A stretch of 64,000 bases of DNA from Streptomyces coffeae (lineage in GTDB: Bacteria > Actinomycetota > Actinomycetes > Streptomycetales > Streptomycetaceae), in NCBI RefSeq assembly GCF_016741875.1, contig NZ_JAERRF010000011.1, positions 186,001 to 250,000 of the forward strand. Direction: 5' to 3'. Positions 27,778 to 36,738 of the stretch are shown one piece after another; positions within the stretch are counted from its first letter, which is position 1; each line of letters starts with the position of its first letter. The notes under the pieces are model-generated. The model saw only the letters and a program-made list of their open reading frames with translations. It was not told where the DNA came from and did not search any database. The position numbers and the translations under genes were made by a program.

Positions 27778-28460
27778 CGGACGCCCGCCATGTCCCGGGC
27801 CTTGCCGTCGCGCACCACGACCTCGCGGTCGGAGTAGGCGGCGACGCGGGCCTCATGGGTGACCAGGACCACGGCGGCGCGGGTCTCCCGGGCGGCCTCG
27901 GTGAGCAGCTCCATCACCCGCTCGCCGTTGAGGGAGTCCAGCGCGCCGGTGGGCTCGTCGGCGAACAGCACCCGCGGGTTGGTGACCAGCGAGCGGGCGA
28001 CGGCGACGCGCTGCCCCTGACCGCCGGAGACCTCACCGGGGCGCTTGTCGCGGACATCGGCGACCTCCAGCCGCTCCAGCCAGGACAGCGCCCGGGCCTC
28101 GGCCTCCTTGCGCTTGACGCCGTTCAGCCGCAGCGGAAGCGCCACGTTCTCCACGCAGTTGAGCTCCGGGACGAGCTGGCCGAACTGGAAGACGAAGCCG
28201 AACTCGCCGCGGCGCAGCGTGCTGCGCTCGGCGTCCGACATCGCGGACAGATCGCGTCCGCCGTAGTGGACCGAGCCCGCGTCCGGGGTGACGATCCCGG
28301 CCAGGCAGTGCAGCAGCGTGGACTTGCCGGAGCCGGACGGGCCCATGACGGCGACGACCTCGCCGGGGTGGATGGAGAAGTCCGCGCCGTCGAGCGCCGG
28401 GGTGGGGCCGTACGCCTTGTGGAGGCCGTCGGCGGTGAGAAGTGAGCCCGCGGGAGTCAT
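27774..28460 (-). CDS. ABC transporter ATP-binding protein
   Basis: 228 residues of the MacB/LolD class. Walker A is GPSGSGKST near 40-48; the Q-loop is FVFQFGQLVPEL; the signature is VSGGQGQRVA; Walker B is VLFADEPTGALDS; the switch His is in LVTHEARVA. ATG 28460 gives a normal-length protein; the open frame continues upstream into the padR gene but that is a shadow. It overlaps padR by 4 nt upstream and the permease by 4 nt downstream, so the three genes are translationally coupled. Confidence 0.93.
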   Translation of the reverse strand: MTPAGSLLTADGLHKAYGPTPALDGADFSIHPGEVVAVMGPSGSGKSTLLHCLAGIVTPDAGSVHYGGRDLSAMSDAERSTLRRGEFGFVFQFGQLVPELNCVENVALPLRLNGVKRKEAEARALSWLERLEVADVRDKRPGEVSGGQGQRVAVARSLVTNPRVLFADEPTGALDSLNGERVMELLTEAARETRAAVVLVTHEARVAAYSDREVVVRDGKARDMAGVR

Positions 28461-28981
28461 GAACGTACCGCCTTGCCGAGTTGGCCGAGGCGGGCCGCGG
28501 TCAGCTCCAGCCAGCGCAGATCGGCCTCGAGATGGAACAGTGCGTGGTCGCAGATGAGTTGGTCGCTGAGGTCGCCCGAGCGCTTGCGCTGGGTCAGCTC
28601 GCGCATCAGCCGCAGATGCTCGGCACGCTGGACATCGAGCAGATCGGCCGCGTCGCGCCCGGTGAGCAGGGCGAGGACGACCTTCGTATAGAGCACCGAC
28701 TGGAGGTAGGGCTCGGGTTTCTCGGGCTGGGCGAGCCATTGCTCGACATCGGTGATGCCCGCGTCGGTGATGGCGTAGCGCTTGCGCTCGGGGCCCCCGC
28801 CGTGCTCGATGCCGTCGACCTCGACGAGACCGTTCTTCAGGAGGCGGGACATGGTCGAGTAGACCTGCCCGTAGTGGAGCGGGCGGTCGTGCCCGAATCG
28901 TTCGTCGAAAGCCCGCTTGAGGTCGTAGCCGTGGCGCGGGCCGGACTCCAGGAGTCCGAGCAGGGTGTGGCCGATGGACAT
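28457..28981 (-). CDS. PadR-family transcriptional regulator
   Basis: 174 residues from ATG 28981 (a GTG 9 nt further upstream would add three residues). The PadR winged helix is clear: HTLLGLLESGPRHGYDLKRAF, then YGQVYSTMSRLLKNGLVEV and KRYAITDAG. The C-terminal half is the helical dimerisation domain. It heads the ABC operon, and an inverted repeat TATAC-N7-GTATA 23 nt upstream is a probable self-operator. Expected action is repression relieved by a transported compound. Confidence 0.92.
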   Translation of the reverse strand: MSIGHTLLGLLESGPRHGYDLKRAFDERFGHDRPLHYGQVYSTMSRLLKNGLVEVDGIEHGGGPERKRYAITDAGITDVEQWLAQPEKPEPYLQSVLYTKVVLALLTGRDAADLLDVQRAEHLRLMRELTQRKRSGDLSDQLICDHALFHLEADLRWLELTAARLGQLGKAVRS

Positions 28982-29003
28982 GCGCGGCACTCTACACGAT
29001 GGG

Positions 29004-29020
29004 TATACGTCGTGTGTATA
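29004..29020. promoter_or_regulatory. Probable PadR operator
   Basis: TATAC-N7-GTATA inverted repeat in an otherwise GC-rich region, just upstream of the padR start. Placement and symmetry suggest autoregulation; binding is inferred. Confidence 0.5.
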
Positions 29021-29086
29021 GATGCGCTGAATAGATCGTTTACGCAGGTCAACAAGGTGTGGAGGGCAGGACTTCCTCGGACCCGG

Positions 29087-29383
29087 TCAGTCCGTCTTGT
29101 CCGGGGCGGTATCGCGCGGCGGGCGGCCGCGGCGCGGGATCGGCCGCGCCGACCCCGGCAGCCGGCCCGCGTCCGAGAGCGCCTTGCGCAGCAGGAACTC
29201 GATCTGTGCGTTGGCGCTGCGCAGTTCGTCGTTGGCCCAGCGCGCGAGCGCGTCGTGCACGGCCGGATCGAGCCGCAGCAGCATCTGCTTGCGCTGCTGC
29301 CGCGGCCGGCGCGGCTGCCGTTCGGGCGGCCGCGCCGGCTCGGCGGGCTCGGCGGGCTCGGCGGGGCGCTCGTGCCTTGTCAC
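29087..29383 (-). CDS. Small ribbon-helix-helix-like protein coupled to SPFH gene
   Basis: 98 residues from GTG 29383, whose GTGA overlaps the stop of the SPFH gene. The first 35 residues are Pro/Arg/Glu-rich with repeated PAE units. The core (QMLLRLDPAVHDALARWAND, then NAQIEFLLRKAL) has the strand-helix-helix look of Arc/HicB-type proteins. The tail is basic. It may bind DNA, possibly the palindrome upstream of the SPFH gene; this is inferred from the coupling. Confidence 0.7.
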   Translation of the reverse strand: MTRHERPAEPAEPAEPARPPERQPRRPRQQRKQMLLRLDPAVHDALARWANDELRSANAQIEFLLRKALSDAGRLPGSARPIPRRGRPPRDTAPDKTD

Positions 29384-30309
29384 TGGTAGAGGGTGCCGGT
29401 GTTGAGGACGGGCTGCGGCGAACGGTCCCCGCACAGCACCACCATCAGATTGCTGACCATGGCGGCCTTGCGCTCCTCGTCCAACTCCACGATCTGCTCC
29501 TCGGTGATCCGGGCCAGTGCGGCCTCGACCATGCCGACCGCGCCGTCCACGATGTGGCGGCGCGCGGCGACCACGGCGCCCGCCTGCTGCCGCTGGAGCA
29601 TCGCGGAGGCGATCTCCGGGGCGTAGGCGAGGTGGGTGAAGCGCGATTCGACGATGCGCACACCCGCCGCCTCGACCCGGGCGTGCAGCTCCGCGGCCAG
29701 CTTCTCGGTGATCTCCTCGGCGTTCCCGCGCAGCGACAGGCCGTCCTCCTCGTGGGCGTCGTAGGGGTACTCGATGGCGATATGCCGCACCGCCGCCTCG
29801 GTCTGGGTGGCGACGAACTCCAGGAAGTCGTCCACCGCGAACAGGGCCTGCGCGGTGTCCTCCACCTTCCATACGACCACCGCGGCCAGCTCGATCGGAT
29901 TGCCGTACGCGTCATTGACCTTGAGCACCGCGGTCTCGTGGTTGCGCACCCGGGTGGAGATCTTCTCCCGGCTGGTGAGCGGGTTCACCCAGCGCAGACC
30001 GTCGGTACGGATGGTGCCGCGGTAGCGGCCGAAGAGCTGGACCACCCGGGCCTCGCCCGGGGCGATGGTGTTCAGTCCGCACATCGTGATCAGCGCGGTG
30101 AGGGCCACCGCGATCCCGGAGACGATCAGCGCGGTGGATCCGGCGCCCTTGTGCTCGGAGGCGACCGCCGCCCCGGCGAGGATCAGCCCGACCCCGGCGG
30201 CCAGCCCGGCCAGTCCGCCGAGCAGGGCGAGGCCGCCGCTGACATGGCGGGCGGGCCGCTCTTCTATCCGGGGTTCGGCAAGGGGTGCTGCGGATGTGGC
30301 ATCGGACAT
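29380..30309 (-). CDS. SPFH/Band 7 membrane protein
   Basis: 309 residues. Two N-terminal membrane helices (about 25-45 and 58-80) precede an SPFH domain (85-270): APGEARVVQLFGRYRGTIR, GLRWVNPLTSREKISTRVRNHET, VVVWKVEDTAQALFAVDD and SRFTHLAYAPEIASAMLQRQQA. Such proteins form large membrane-associated scaffolds. ATG 30309 is preferred because the upstream in-frame extension contains no signal. It is followed by a coupled small DNA-binding-like gene, an arrangement often seen in Streptomyces. Confidence 0.88.
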   Translation of the reverse strand: MSDATSAAPLAEPRIEERPARHVSGGLALLGGLAGLAAGVGLILAGAAVASEHKGAGSTALIVSGIAVALTALITMCGLNTIAPGEARVVQLFGRYRGTIRTDGLRWVNPLTSREKISTRVRNHETAVLKVNDAYGNPIELAAVVVWKVEDTAQALFAVDDFLEFVATQTEAAVRHIAIEYPYDAHEEDGLSLRGNAEEITEKLAAELHARVEAAGVRIVESRFTHLAYAPEIASAMLQRQQAGAVVAARRHIVDGAVGMVEAALARITEEQIVELDEERKAAMVSNLMVVLCGDRSPQPVLNTGTLYQ

Positions 30310-30367
30310 GGCGGTCCCCGTGGTCTCTCGAAGGTCCGGCGCTGTGATCCAGTGACCGGCGGCTAGC

Positions 30368-30383
30368 AAAGTGATAGCACTTT
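30368..30383. promoter_or_regulatory. Palindrome upstream of SPFH operon
   Basis: AAAGTG-ATAG-CACTTT is a perfect 6-bp inverted repeat in an AT-richer patch, 59 nt upstream of the SPFH start. Its size and position fit a GntR-like or ribbon-helix-helix operator overlapping the promoter. The binding protein is unknown. Confidence 0.5.
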
Positions 30384-30546
30384 AACGCATCTGACAACCT
30401 TGCGCGCCCCTCAGCCGTCAGTTCCCTTGAGGTGGGTGCTCTTTGTCACCATCCGAAAACGCAAGATCGATGAGTATGTGAGGGTTGTTGCGGTGTTAGC
30501 TTCGTGAGCTGGGCTGGGGAGCTGACTGACTGGAGCGGCAGGAGAG

Positions 30547-32787
30547 ATGGGTAGAGCGGAAGAGCGGCGCGCACGGCAACAGGGCGCCCGCAAGGCCAAG
30601 AAGGCCGGAACGAAGGGGGGCATACGCCGCTTCTTCACCTGGAAGAAGATCCTCGCGTATGTGATTTCCTTCTGCGCACTGCTCGTCGGAGCGTTCTTCG
30701 CGCTCTATCTGTGGGTGGATGTGCCCGGCGCCAATGCCGAGGCCAGGGCGCAGGCCAACATCTACAAGTACAGCGACGGCACGATCATGGCGAAGACGGG
30801 CGACATCAACCGTGAGTCCGTACCGCTGTCCAAGATCGACAAGGCGGTGCAGCACACCTTCGTCGCCGCGGAGAACAAGGACTTCTACACCGACTCCGGT
30901 GTCTCCTTCAGCGGCACCGTCCGCGGCCTGATCAACACCGCGCTCGGCCGGGGCAAGCAGGGTGGCTCGACCATCACCCAGCAGTATGTGAAGAACTACT
31001 ACCTCAGCCAGGAGCAGACGGTCAGCCGCAAGGCCAAGGAGCTGGTGATCTCCCTCAAGGTGGATCAGCAGAAGTCCAAGGACTACATCCTGGCCGGGTA
31101 CATCAACACCAGCTACTACGGCCGGAACGCCTACGGCATCCAGGCCGCCGCCCGCGCGTACTACAACAAGGACGCCGAGAAGCTCACCGTGGCGGAGGGC
31201 GCCTATCTCGCCGCTCTGCTCCAGGCGCCCAGCCAGTACGACTACTCGACCGCGGGTCCCAACGGCAAGAAGCTGGTCGAGGCCCGCTGGAACTACATCC
31301 TCAACAACATGGTCGAGAAGGGCTGGCTGTCCAAGAGTGATCGTGCGGGCATGAAGTTCAAGAAGCCCGGCGATCCCCGCCCCATCCCCGGACTCGAGGG
31401 CCAGACCGGGTACTTCATCGCCGCCGCCAAGAAGGAGCTCTTCAAGGCCGGTGTGGACGAGAAGGAGTTCGAGGCCGGCGGCTGGACCATCACCACCAAC
31501 ATCGACCGCAAGAAGCAGAAGTCGCTGGAGAAGGCGGTCCGCACCCAGCTGACCGACAAACTCGCCCCGAAAAAGCGCACGGTCGACAAGCACGCCCAGG
31601 TCGGCGCGGTCTCGGTGGACCCCAAGACCGGTGGTGTGGTGGCCATGTACGGCGGCAAGGGCTACACCAAGCACTGGATCAACAACGCGACCCGTGAGGA
31701 CTACCAGCCCGCCTCCACCTTCAAGCCGCTGATCCTCGCCTCCGCGCTGGAGAACGACTCCACCACCCAGGACGGCACGCCGATCACCGCCAACACCGAG
31801 TACGACGGCACCAGCAAGCGGCCGGTGAAGAGCAGCACCGGCCCCGTCGGCTTCTCCCCGCCCAACGAGGACAACATCTCCTACGGCCCGGTCAGCGTCC
31901 AGAAGGCGATGAACCACTCGGTCAACTCCGTCTACGCGCAGATGGCCGTGGACGTGGGCCTGTCCAAGGTCAAGCAGACCGCCGTCGACCTCGGGATGAA
32001 CGGGAAGGCCGGAGGCTTCGGCGAGAACCCGTCGATGTCGCTGGGGGTGATGGGCGCCAGCCCGTACGACATGGCGGGGGTCTACGCGACCCTCGACAAC
32101 CACGGCAAGAAGGTCACCCCGGCGATCGTGAAGTCCGCCGAGAAGGGCGACGAGAAGGCCGAACTGCCCGACCCGACCACCGGTCAGGCGATCAGCCGCC
32201 CCGCCGCCGACTCCGTCACCTCCGTCCTCACCGGTGTGGTCGCCGACGGCACCGGTAAGGCCGTGCAGCGCCAGGGCATGGACGTGGCGGGCAAGACCGG
32301 CACCTCGGACGACAACAAGTCGGCCTGGTTCACCGGTTACACCCCGGGTCTGGTCACCTCCGTCGGCATGTTCGGCGAGGTGCCCGGCGGCAAGCAGACC
32401 ACCCTCCGGGGCGCCGGTGGCGGCGGCCGCGTCAACGGCGGCGACTACCCGGCCTCGATCTGGGCGGCGTACATGGGCGTCGCGGCGGACGACACGAAGG
32501 ACACCGAGTTCGATCTGGACACGGACATGGGGGCCGCGGTACCGCCGCCCACCTCGCAGTCCCCGTCCGAGTCGCCGACGGCGACACCGACCAAGTCGCC
32601 GACGGCGACACCGACCAAGTCGCCGACCGCGTCACCGAGCGAGTCGGAGACCAAGTCGCCGACCCCGACGGTGACGCCGTCCCAGTCCACGACCACCCCG
32701 CCCGGTGGGGGGACGCCGTCCACCCCGACGACCCCGACCACCCCGACCGGCGAGGCCGACACCGGTAACAAACGGCAGAAGCCGTAA
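30547..32787 (+). CDS. Class A penicillin-binding protein (transglycosylase/transpeptidase)
   Basis: 746 residues. A short basic cytoplasmic tail and one membrane helix (YVISFCALLVGAFFALYLWV, 38-57) are followed by a GT51 glycosyltransferase domain (EDFY-like ENKDFYTDSG, then GGSTITQQYVKN). The transpeptidase domain carries the active-site Ser in PASTFKPL, the SVNS-type motif HSVNSVYAQ and the KTGT box. The last 70 residues are Ser/Pro/Thr-rich with repeats of SPTATPTK. It polymerises and crosslinks peptidoglycan outside the membrane. ATG 30547 follows GGAGAG. A terminator lies 8 bp after the stop. Confidence 0.94.
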   Translation: MGRAEERRARQQGARKAKKAGTKGGIRRFFTWKKILAYVISFCALLVGAFFALYLWVDVPGANAEARAQANIYKYSDGTIMAKTGDINRESVPLSKIDKAVQHTFVAAENKDFYTDSGVSFSGTVRGLINTALGRGKQGGSTITQQYVKNYYLSQEQTVSRKAKELVISLKVDQQKSKDYILAGYINTSYYGRNAYGIQAAARAYYNKDAEKLTVAEGAYLAALLQAPSQYDYSTAGPNGKKLVEARWNYILNNMVEKGWLSKSDRAGMKFKKPGDPRPIPGLEGQTGYFIAAAKKELFKAGVDEKEFEAGGWTITTNIDRKKQKSLEKAVRTQLTDKLAPKKRTVDKHAQVGAVSVDPKTGGVVAMYGGKGYTKHWINNATREDYQPASTFKPLILASALENDSTTQDGTPITANTEYDGTSKRPVKSSTGPVGFSPPNEDNISYGPVSVQKAMNHSVNSVYAQMAVDVGLSKVKQTAVDLGMNGKAGGFGENPSMSLGVMGASPYDMAGVYATLDNHGKKVTPAIVKSAEKGDEKAELPDPTTGQAISRPAADSVTSVLTGVVADGTGKAVQRQGMDVAGKTGTSDDNKSAWFTGYTPGLVTSVGMFGEVPGGKQTTLRGAGGGGRVNGGDYPASIWAAYMGVAADDTKDTEFDLDTDMGAAVPPPTSQSPSESPTATPTKSPTATPTKSPTASPSESETKSPTPTVTPSQSTTTPPGGGTPSTPTTPTTPTGEADTGNKRQKP

Positions 32788-32795
32788 ACGCGCCC

Positions 32796-32830
32796 CGGGC
32801 CCCGAACCGCTCCTCGCGGTTCGGGGCCCG
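32796..32830. terminator. Bidirectional terminator after the PBP gene
   Basis: A perfect 15-bp stem (CGGGCCCCGAACCGC and complement) with loop TCCTC, between the PBP gene and the convergent phosphatase gene. Confidence 0.88.
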
Positions 32831-32856
32831 ATGGTTTCCGGGGGCGGCGGGTCAGG

Positions 32857-35058
32857 TCAGGACGGCAGCGCGAGCTCGAACCAGACCACCTTGCCGGTGC
32901 TCAGCCGGGTCGCGCCCCAGCGCCGCGCCATCCGGTTGACCAGGTACAGCCCGCGGCCGCCCTCGTCGGACGGCCGGGCCTGGCGCAGCCGCGGCAGCTG
33001 CGGCACATCGTCGCCGACCTCACAGCGCAGGACGTCCGTGCGCAGCAGCCGCAGGGTGATCGGCCGCTCCGCGTACCGCACCGCGTTGGTGACCACCTCG
33101 CTCACCAGCAGTTCCACCGCGTCCGTCAGATCGTCCAGATCCCAGCGGGCCAGGGCGCGGCGAGCCAGCCGACGGGCCTGCCCGGCGGTCTGCGCCTTCG
33201 GATCCAGGAACCAGTACGCGACATCGCTGGGCGCGATGCCCTCGAACCGGGCCGCCAGCAGCGCCACATCGTCATCGCGGTCGCCGGGCCCGAGCATGTC
33301 CAGCACCTCGTCGCACAGCGGCTCCAGCGGCGGCGGGTTGGGGCCGGTGAGCCGCGCGGTGGCGGTCAGCCGCTCCCGCAACTGCTCGATCCCGGTCCAC
33401 ACATCGCGCATCCGCGACTCGACCAGACCGTCGGTGTAGAGCATCAGGGTGGCCCCGGCCGGGGCGTCCAGCTCGACCGCCTCGAAGTCGACGCCGCCGA
33501 CCCCGATCGGCGCGCCCGGCGGCACCCGCAGCACCTCGGCCCGGCCGCCCCGGTGCAGCAGCAGGGGCGGCGGATGGCCCGCGTTGGCCACCACAATGCG
33601 GTGCGCGACCGGGTCGTAGACCGCGTACATACAGGTGGCCATGCGGTCGGTGCCCAGCCGCTGGGCCTGCTCGTCGAGGTGGTGCAGCACCTCCTGCGGC
33701 GGCAGATCGAGACCGGCCAGAGTCTGTGCGGTGGTGCGCAGCTGGCCCATGATCGCGGCCGAGGTCATGGAGTGGCCCATCACATCGCCGACCACCAGCG
33801 CCACCCGGTTGCCGGGCAGCGGGATCGCGTCGTACCAGTCGCCGCCGACCCGCGCGGTTTCCGCGGCGGGCAGATAGCGGCTGGCCAGCCGGACGCCGGT
33901 GGGCTGCGGCAGCGAGTCGGGCAGCATGGTGCGCTGCAACTCGTCCGCGATGTACACCTCGCGCCCGTACAGCACCGCCTTGTCCACACCGAGCGCGGTA
34001 TGGGTGGCCAGCTGGGCCGCGACCAGCAGATCGTCCGGTTCGAACGGCGGCCGGTCCGGACGGCGGACGAACACCGCCGCGCCGATCACCCGGCGGCGGC
34101 CGCGCAGCGGCGCCAGCACGGTGCGCTGACCGGTGGCCACCGAGGGCCTTTCGCCGAGGAGTTCGGGCAGCGCGGCCCGGGCGGCCTGGGAGTCGCCGAA
34201 GACCGGCCGCACCCCGCGCAGCACCTCGGCCAGCGGACCGCCCGCCTCCACCTCGCACAGCTCGGCCGCCGGGCCGCCGCCCACGGCGGGCGAAAGATCC
34301 GGCTGGGAGGGCATCAGCGGCAGCCGGCCGCTGTCGGTGTCCGGGTCCAGCGGGATCCGGTCGGTACGGCGCAGCCGCAGCACCACCGGGCCCACCGGGC
34401 GCTCGTCGCCCACCGGCAGCGGATCGCGCAGATAGACCAGGATCGCGTCGGCGAAGGTGGGGACGGTGGCCCGGCACAGGCCGAGCACGATCTCGTCGAG
34501 GTCGATACCGCGCGCGATCCGCCGGGTCGCCGCCCCGACGAAGCGCAGCCGGTCCCCGCCGCGGTCCCGCGCGGCGGCCGTCTCGGCCGCGTCGGCGCCA
34601 CCGGCGGGCGCCACCGCGGGCATCCCGCCGCCGGGCGCGGTGTACGCGACCTCACCGGCCGCCGTGGCCACCGCGTCGGGCGACTCACCGGGCTGGGTGG
34701 GGTGTTCACCCGCGGCGGCGCCGGGGCGGCCGGAATCCCGGTGCCCGGCCTCCGGGGCGCGCCGGTCCCGGTCGGGGGAGCCGTCCCGCGCTCCGGGTCG
34801 GCGTGCCGCGCCTCTGGCGGCATTGCGGTCCGCGTCCCACACAGGCTCGCCCTCCGGTGTGCCGTGCTCCGGCTGTGCCGGGTGCTCGCTGTGCGCCGCG
34901 TTCCGGCGCTCGGTACCTCCGCTGCCGCGCGGGGCAGCCGCCTGCCGCACGGCGGTCCGCGGGTCCGGGACCGCGCCGTGCGTGTCCTCGGGCATGCCCG
35001 AGGCGGCGGCAGGAGCGGCAGCCTGTCGCCTGTTGTGGGAGGTCGGGTGCTCCGTCAC
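32857..35058 (-). CDS. SpoIIE-type PP2C phosphatase with GAF and anti-sigma-kinase-like domains
   Basis: 733 residues from GTG 35058 (a GTG at 35109 would add 17). The first 170 residues are disordered and rich in Ala, Pro, Arg and Gly. A GAF-like sensor (about 180-370) is followed by the PP2C/SpoIIE domain (ARVGGDWYDAIPL, VGDVMGHSMTSAAIMGQLR, NAGHPPPLL and LMLYTDGLVESR with the metal-binding Asp residues). A C-terminal HATPase domain has VSEVVTNAVRYA and DEGGRGLYLVN. Such proteins control partner-switching anti-sigma pathways. It stands near a PBP gene but no anti-anti-sigma partner is visible here. Confidence 0.92.
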   Translation of the reverse strand: MTEHPTSHNRRQAAAPAAASGMPEDTHGAVPDPRTAVRQAAAPRGSGGTERRNAAHSEHPAQPEHGTPEGEPVWDADRNAARGAARRPGARDGSPDRDRRAPEAGHRDSGRPGAAAGEHPTQPGESPDAVATAAGEVAYTAPGGGMPAVAPAGGADAAETAAARDRGGDRLRFVGAATRRIARGIDLDEIVLGLCRATVPTFADAILVYLRDPLPVGDERPVGPVVLRLRRTDRIPLDPDTDSGRLPLMPSQPDLSPAVGGGPAAELCEVEAGGPLAEVLRGVRPVFGDSQAARAALPELLGERPSVATGQRTVLAPLRGRRRVIGAAVFVRRPDRPPFEPDDLLVAAQLATHTALGVDKAVLYGREVYIADELQRTMLPDSLPQPTGVRLASRYLPAAETARVGGDWYDAIPLPGNRVALVVGDVMGHSMTSAAIMGQLRTTAQTLAGLDLPPQEVLHHLDEQAQRLGTDRMATCMYAVYDPVAHRIVVANAGHPPPLLLHRGGRAEVLRVPPGAPIGVGGVDFEAVELDAPAGATLMLYTDGLVESRMRDVWTGIEQLRERLTATARLTGPNPPPLEPLCDEVLDMLGPGDRDDDVALLAARFEGIAPSDVAYWFLDPKAQTAGQARRLARRALARWDLDDLTDAVELLVSEVVTNAVRYAERPITLRLLRTDVLRCEVGDDVPQLPRLRQARPSDEGGRGLYLVNRMARRWGATRLSTGKVVWFELALPS

Positions 35059-35115
35059 GCGTGGGTTTCCATCCGTCCGGGGCCGTGCGCCCTGGTGTGG
35101 GGGGCGCACCGAGTG

Positions 35116-35835
35116 TCAGGCACGTCGTCGGCAGTGCAGATAGAGCTGGATCTCGGGTGGCACGTCCGTGCTGGCCGGGGCGTACGCGTGCGATTCCTCC
35201 CCGGTGATCTCGAAACCCGCGTCACTGACGACCTGTCGGAGATCCTCCCGCAGATAGCCGGATACCCGGACCGAGTTGCCGAGGAACGGGATCGCGAAGT
35301 CGTCCACGTCCGCCTCCACCATGCTGAGGGTCATCGGTCCGCCGGGTCTGAGCACCGCGTGCAGCGCGCGCAGCGCGTAGGGGATCTCCGGGCGGGGCAG
35401 CAGCACCAGCGCGAAGAAGGCGGCGATGCCGTCGAAGGGGCCGAGTTCCCGTGCCCCTCCGGGGCCGTAGCGCCCACCGGCCCGCAGATCGACGATGTCC
35501 ACCTGGTGGAACTCGGCGCCGGGGACGTTGTCCCGGGCCAGCTTGAGCATGCCCGGGGAGATGTCGATCCCGGTGACCCGGTGCCCTGCGTCGGTCAGCT
35601 GACGGGCCGTGGGCAGTCCGGTGCCGCAGCCGACATCGAGCACCCGGGAGCCGGGAGCGAGTGTGTCGGCCAGCCACTGACCGGCCTTGACCTGGCCCTC
35701 CTTGTGCGGAAAGGCTTCGTCGTAACGGTCGCCTATCGCGTCGAAGGCCTCGGCCTGGCCGCTGCGGTCCAGCGCCAGGCGGTCGAAGTCCTGGTACCCC
35801 TCGTAGCCGTCGCCGTAGTCGTCCTCACTGCTCAC
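35116..35835 (-). CDS. SAM-dependent class I methyltransferase
   Basis: 239 residues. The N-terminal stretch (FDRLALDRSGQAEAFDAIGDRYDEAFPHKEG, in pieces) is followed by the SAM-binding motif I RVLDVGCGTGLPTAR, motif II GIDISPGMLKLAR, and VDIVDLRAG. The second half has the usual Rossmann alternation, with DGIAAFFALVLLPR. The substrate is unknown. It lies 57 bp upstream of the phosphatase GTG on the same strand, so co-transcription is plausible. Confidence 0.88.
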   Translation of the reverse strand: MSSEDDYGDGYEGYQDFDRLALDRSGQAEAFDAIGDRYDEAFPHKEGQVKAGQWLADTLAPGSRVLDVGCGTGLPTARQLTDAGHRVTGIDISPGMLKLARDNVPGAEFHQVDIVDLRAGGRYGPGGARELGPFDGIAAFFALVLLPRPEIPYALRALHAVLRPGGPMTLSMVEADVDDFAIPFLGNSVRVSGYLREDLRQVVSDAGFEITGEESHAYAPASTDVPPEIQLYLHCRRRA

Positions 35836-35968
35836 GACTCCGCCCCTCCTGTGACATTACGTCAGATCCTGTGCATCGTCCGTGAGTTGCGCCAGTGTCT
35901 GGTTTCCCGCGGGTGCGGTGTTCCGGACGACGATCCTACGTTTGAAACACCGGTGCACAACAAGAGGT

Positions 35969-36670
35969 TCAGGACCTCGAGTGCGCTGACGTATGCCCCC
36001 TGTCCTTACGGTCCCAGTCCGCCGGAAGCGCGGGGACCGGCCAGGCCGGGTCGGGCCGCCAGTCCTCCCAGCCGTCCCGGAACGGCGCTCCCCACGCTTC
36101 GATGAGTCCCACGGCCGCCCGGCCGGCGGCCCGGACGCGGCGCGCCTGTGCCGCGTCCATCAGACCGGCCCGCTGGGCCTGCGCGAACTCGTCCTCGTCC
36201 TTCCATTCCCAGCCGCGGTCGGGGTAGACCGCGATGTCCAGGAAGTGGTCCTCGGAGTCCACCCCGCCGGCCCAGCGGGCCAGCGGCTCCTCCAGGTTCA
36301 CGTACCAGTTCTTGAACTGCCAGCCGTGTTCCCAGAAAAGCCACACCGACCAGGGCTCACCGGGCCGGGCCAGCTTGAGCACTCCGGTGCCCAGCCACTG
36401 GCACAGCGCGGTGGTCCGCGGCTTGGTGTAGCGGGTGGACAGCGGCTCGCGGTGCACCGAGGTGCCGTCGGTCAGCTGCGGTTTGACGCAGGGGGTGCCC
36501 GGGGCGAGCCAGACGGCCAGCAGCTCCGGGGTGTCCTCGACGACGGTCACGGGGCGGCAGATGTGGATGCGGTCGGCGGCGTTGGCCCGGTAGCGCCACA
36601 GGATGTGGTCCCCCGGCGCCCATCGGGCGGTGCCCGCCTTCCCCGTCGTCTCCACGATGTCCGCTGTCAT
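35969..36670 (-). CDS. DUF402 (FomD-like) protein
   Basis: 233 residues with a DUF402 beta-barrel. The family signature region (WYVNLEEPLARWAGGVDSED, then FLDIAVYPDRGWEWKDEDEF) holds the acidic residues that bind metal in characterised members. FomD-type proteins hydrolyse nucleotidyl phosphonates or nucleoside diphosphates; this one may be a nucleotide phosphatase. No export signal. It is separated from fumC by 68 bp on the same strand. Confidence 0.82.
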   Translation of the reverse strand: MTADIVETTGKAGTARWAPGDHILWRYRANAADRIHICRPVTVVEDTPELLAVWLAPGTPCVKPQLTDGTSVHREPLSTRYTKPRTTALCQWLGTGVLKLARPGEPWSVWLFWEHGWQFKNWYVNLEEPLARWAGGVDSEDHFLDIAVYPDRGWEWKDEDEFAQAQRAGLMDAAQARRVRAAGRAAVGLIEAWGAPFRDGWEDWRPDPAWPVPALPADWDRKDRGHTSAHSRS

Positions 36671-36738
36671 GAGCAGATCTTAGGTGTGAGCGGGCCGCGG
36701 TGCCGTGACCTATGCCGCAACGGTTGTCCCACACAAGG

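Noticed and set aside
32560..32660. Short tandem repeats near the end of the PBP gene that might look like a repeat array
   Set aside because: They encode in-frame SPTATPTK units of a disordered tail; there are no spacers as in a CRISPR.
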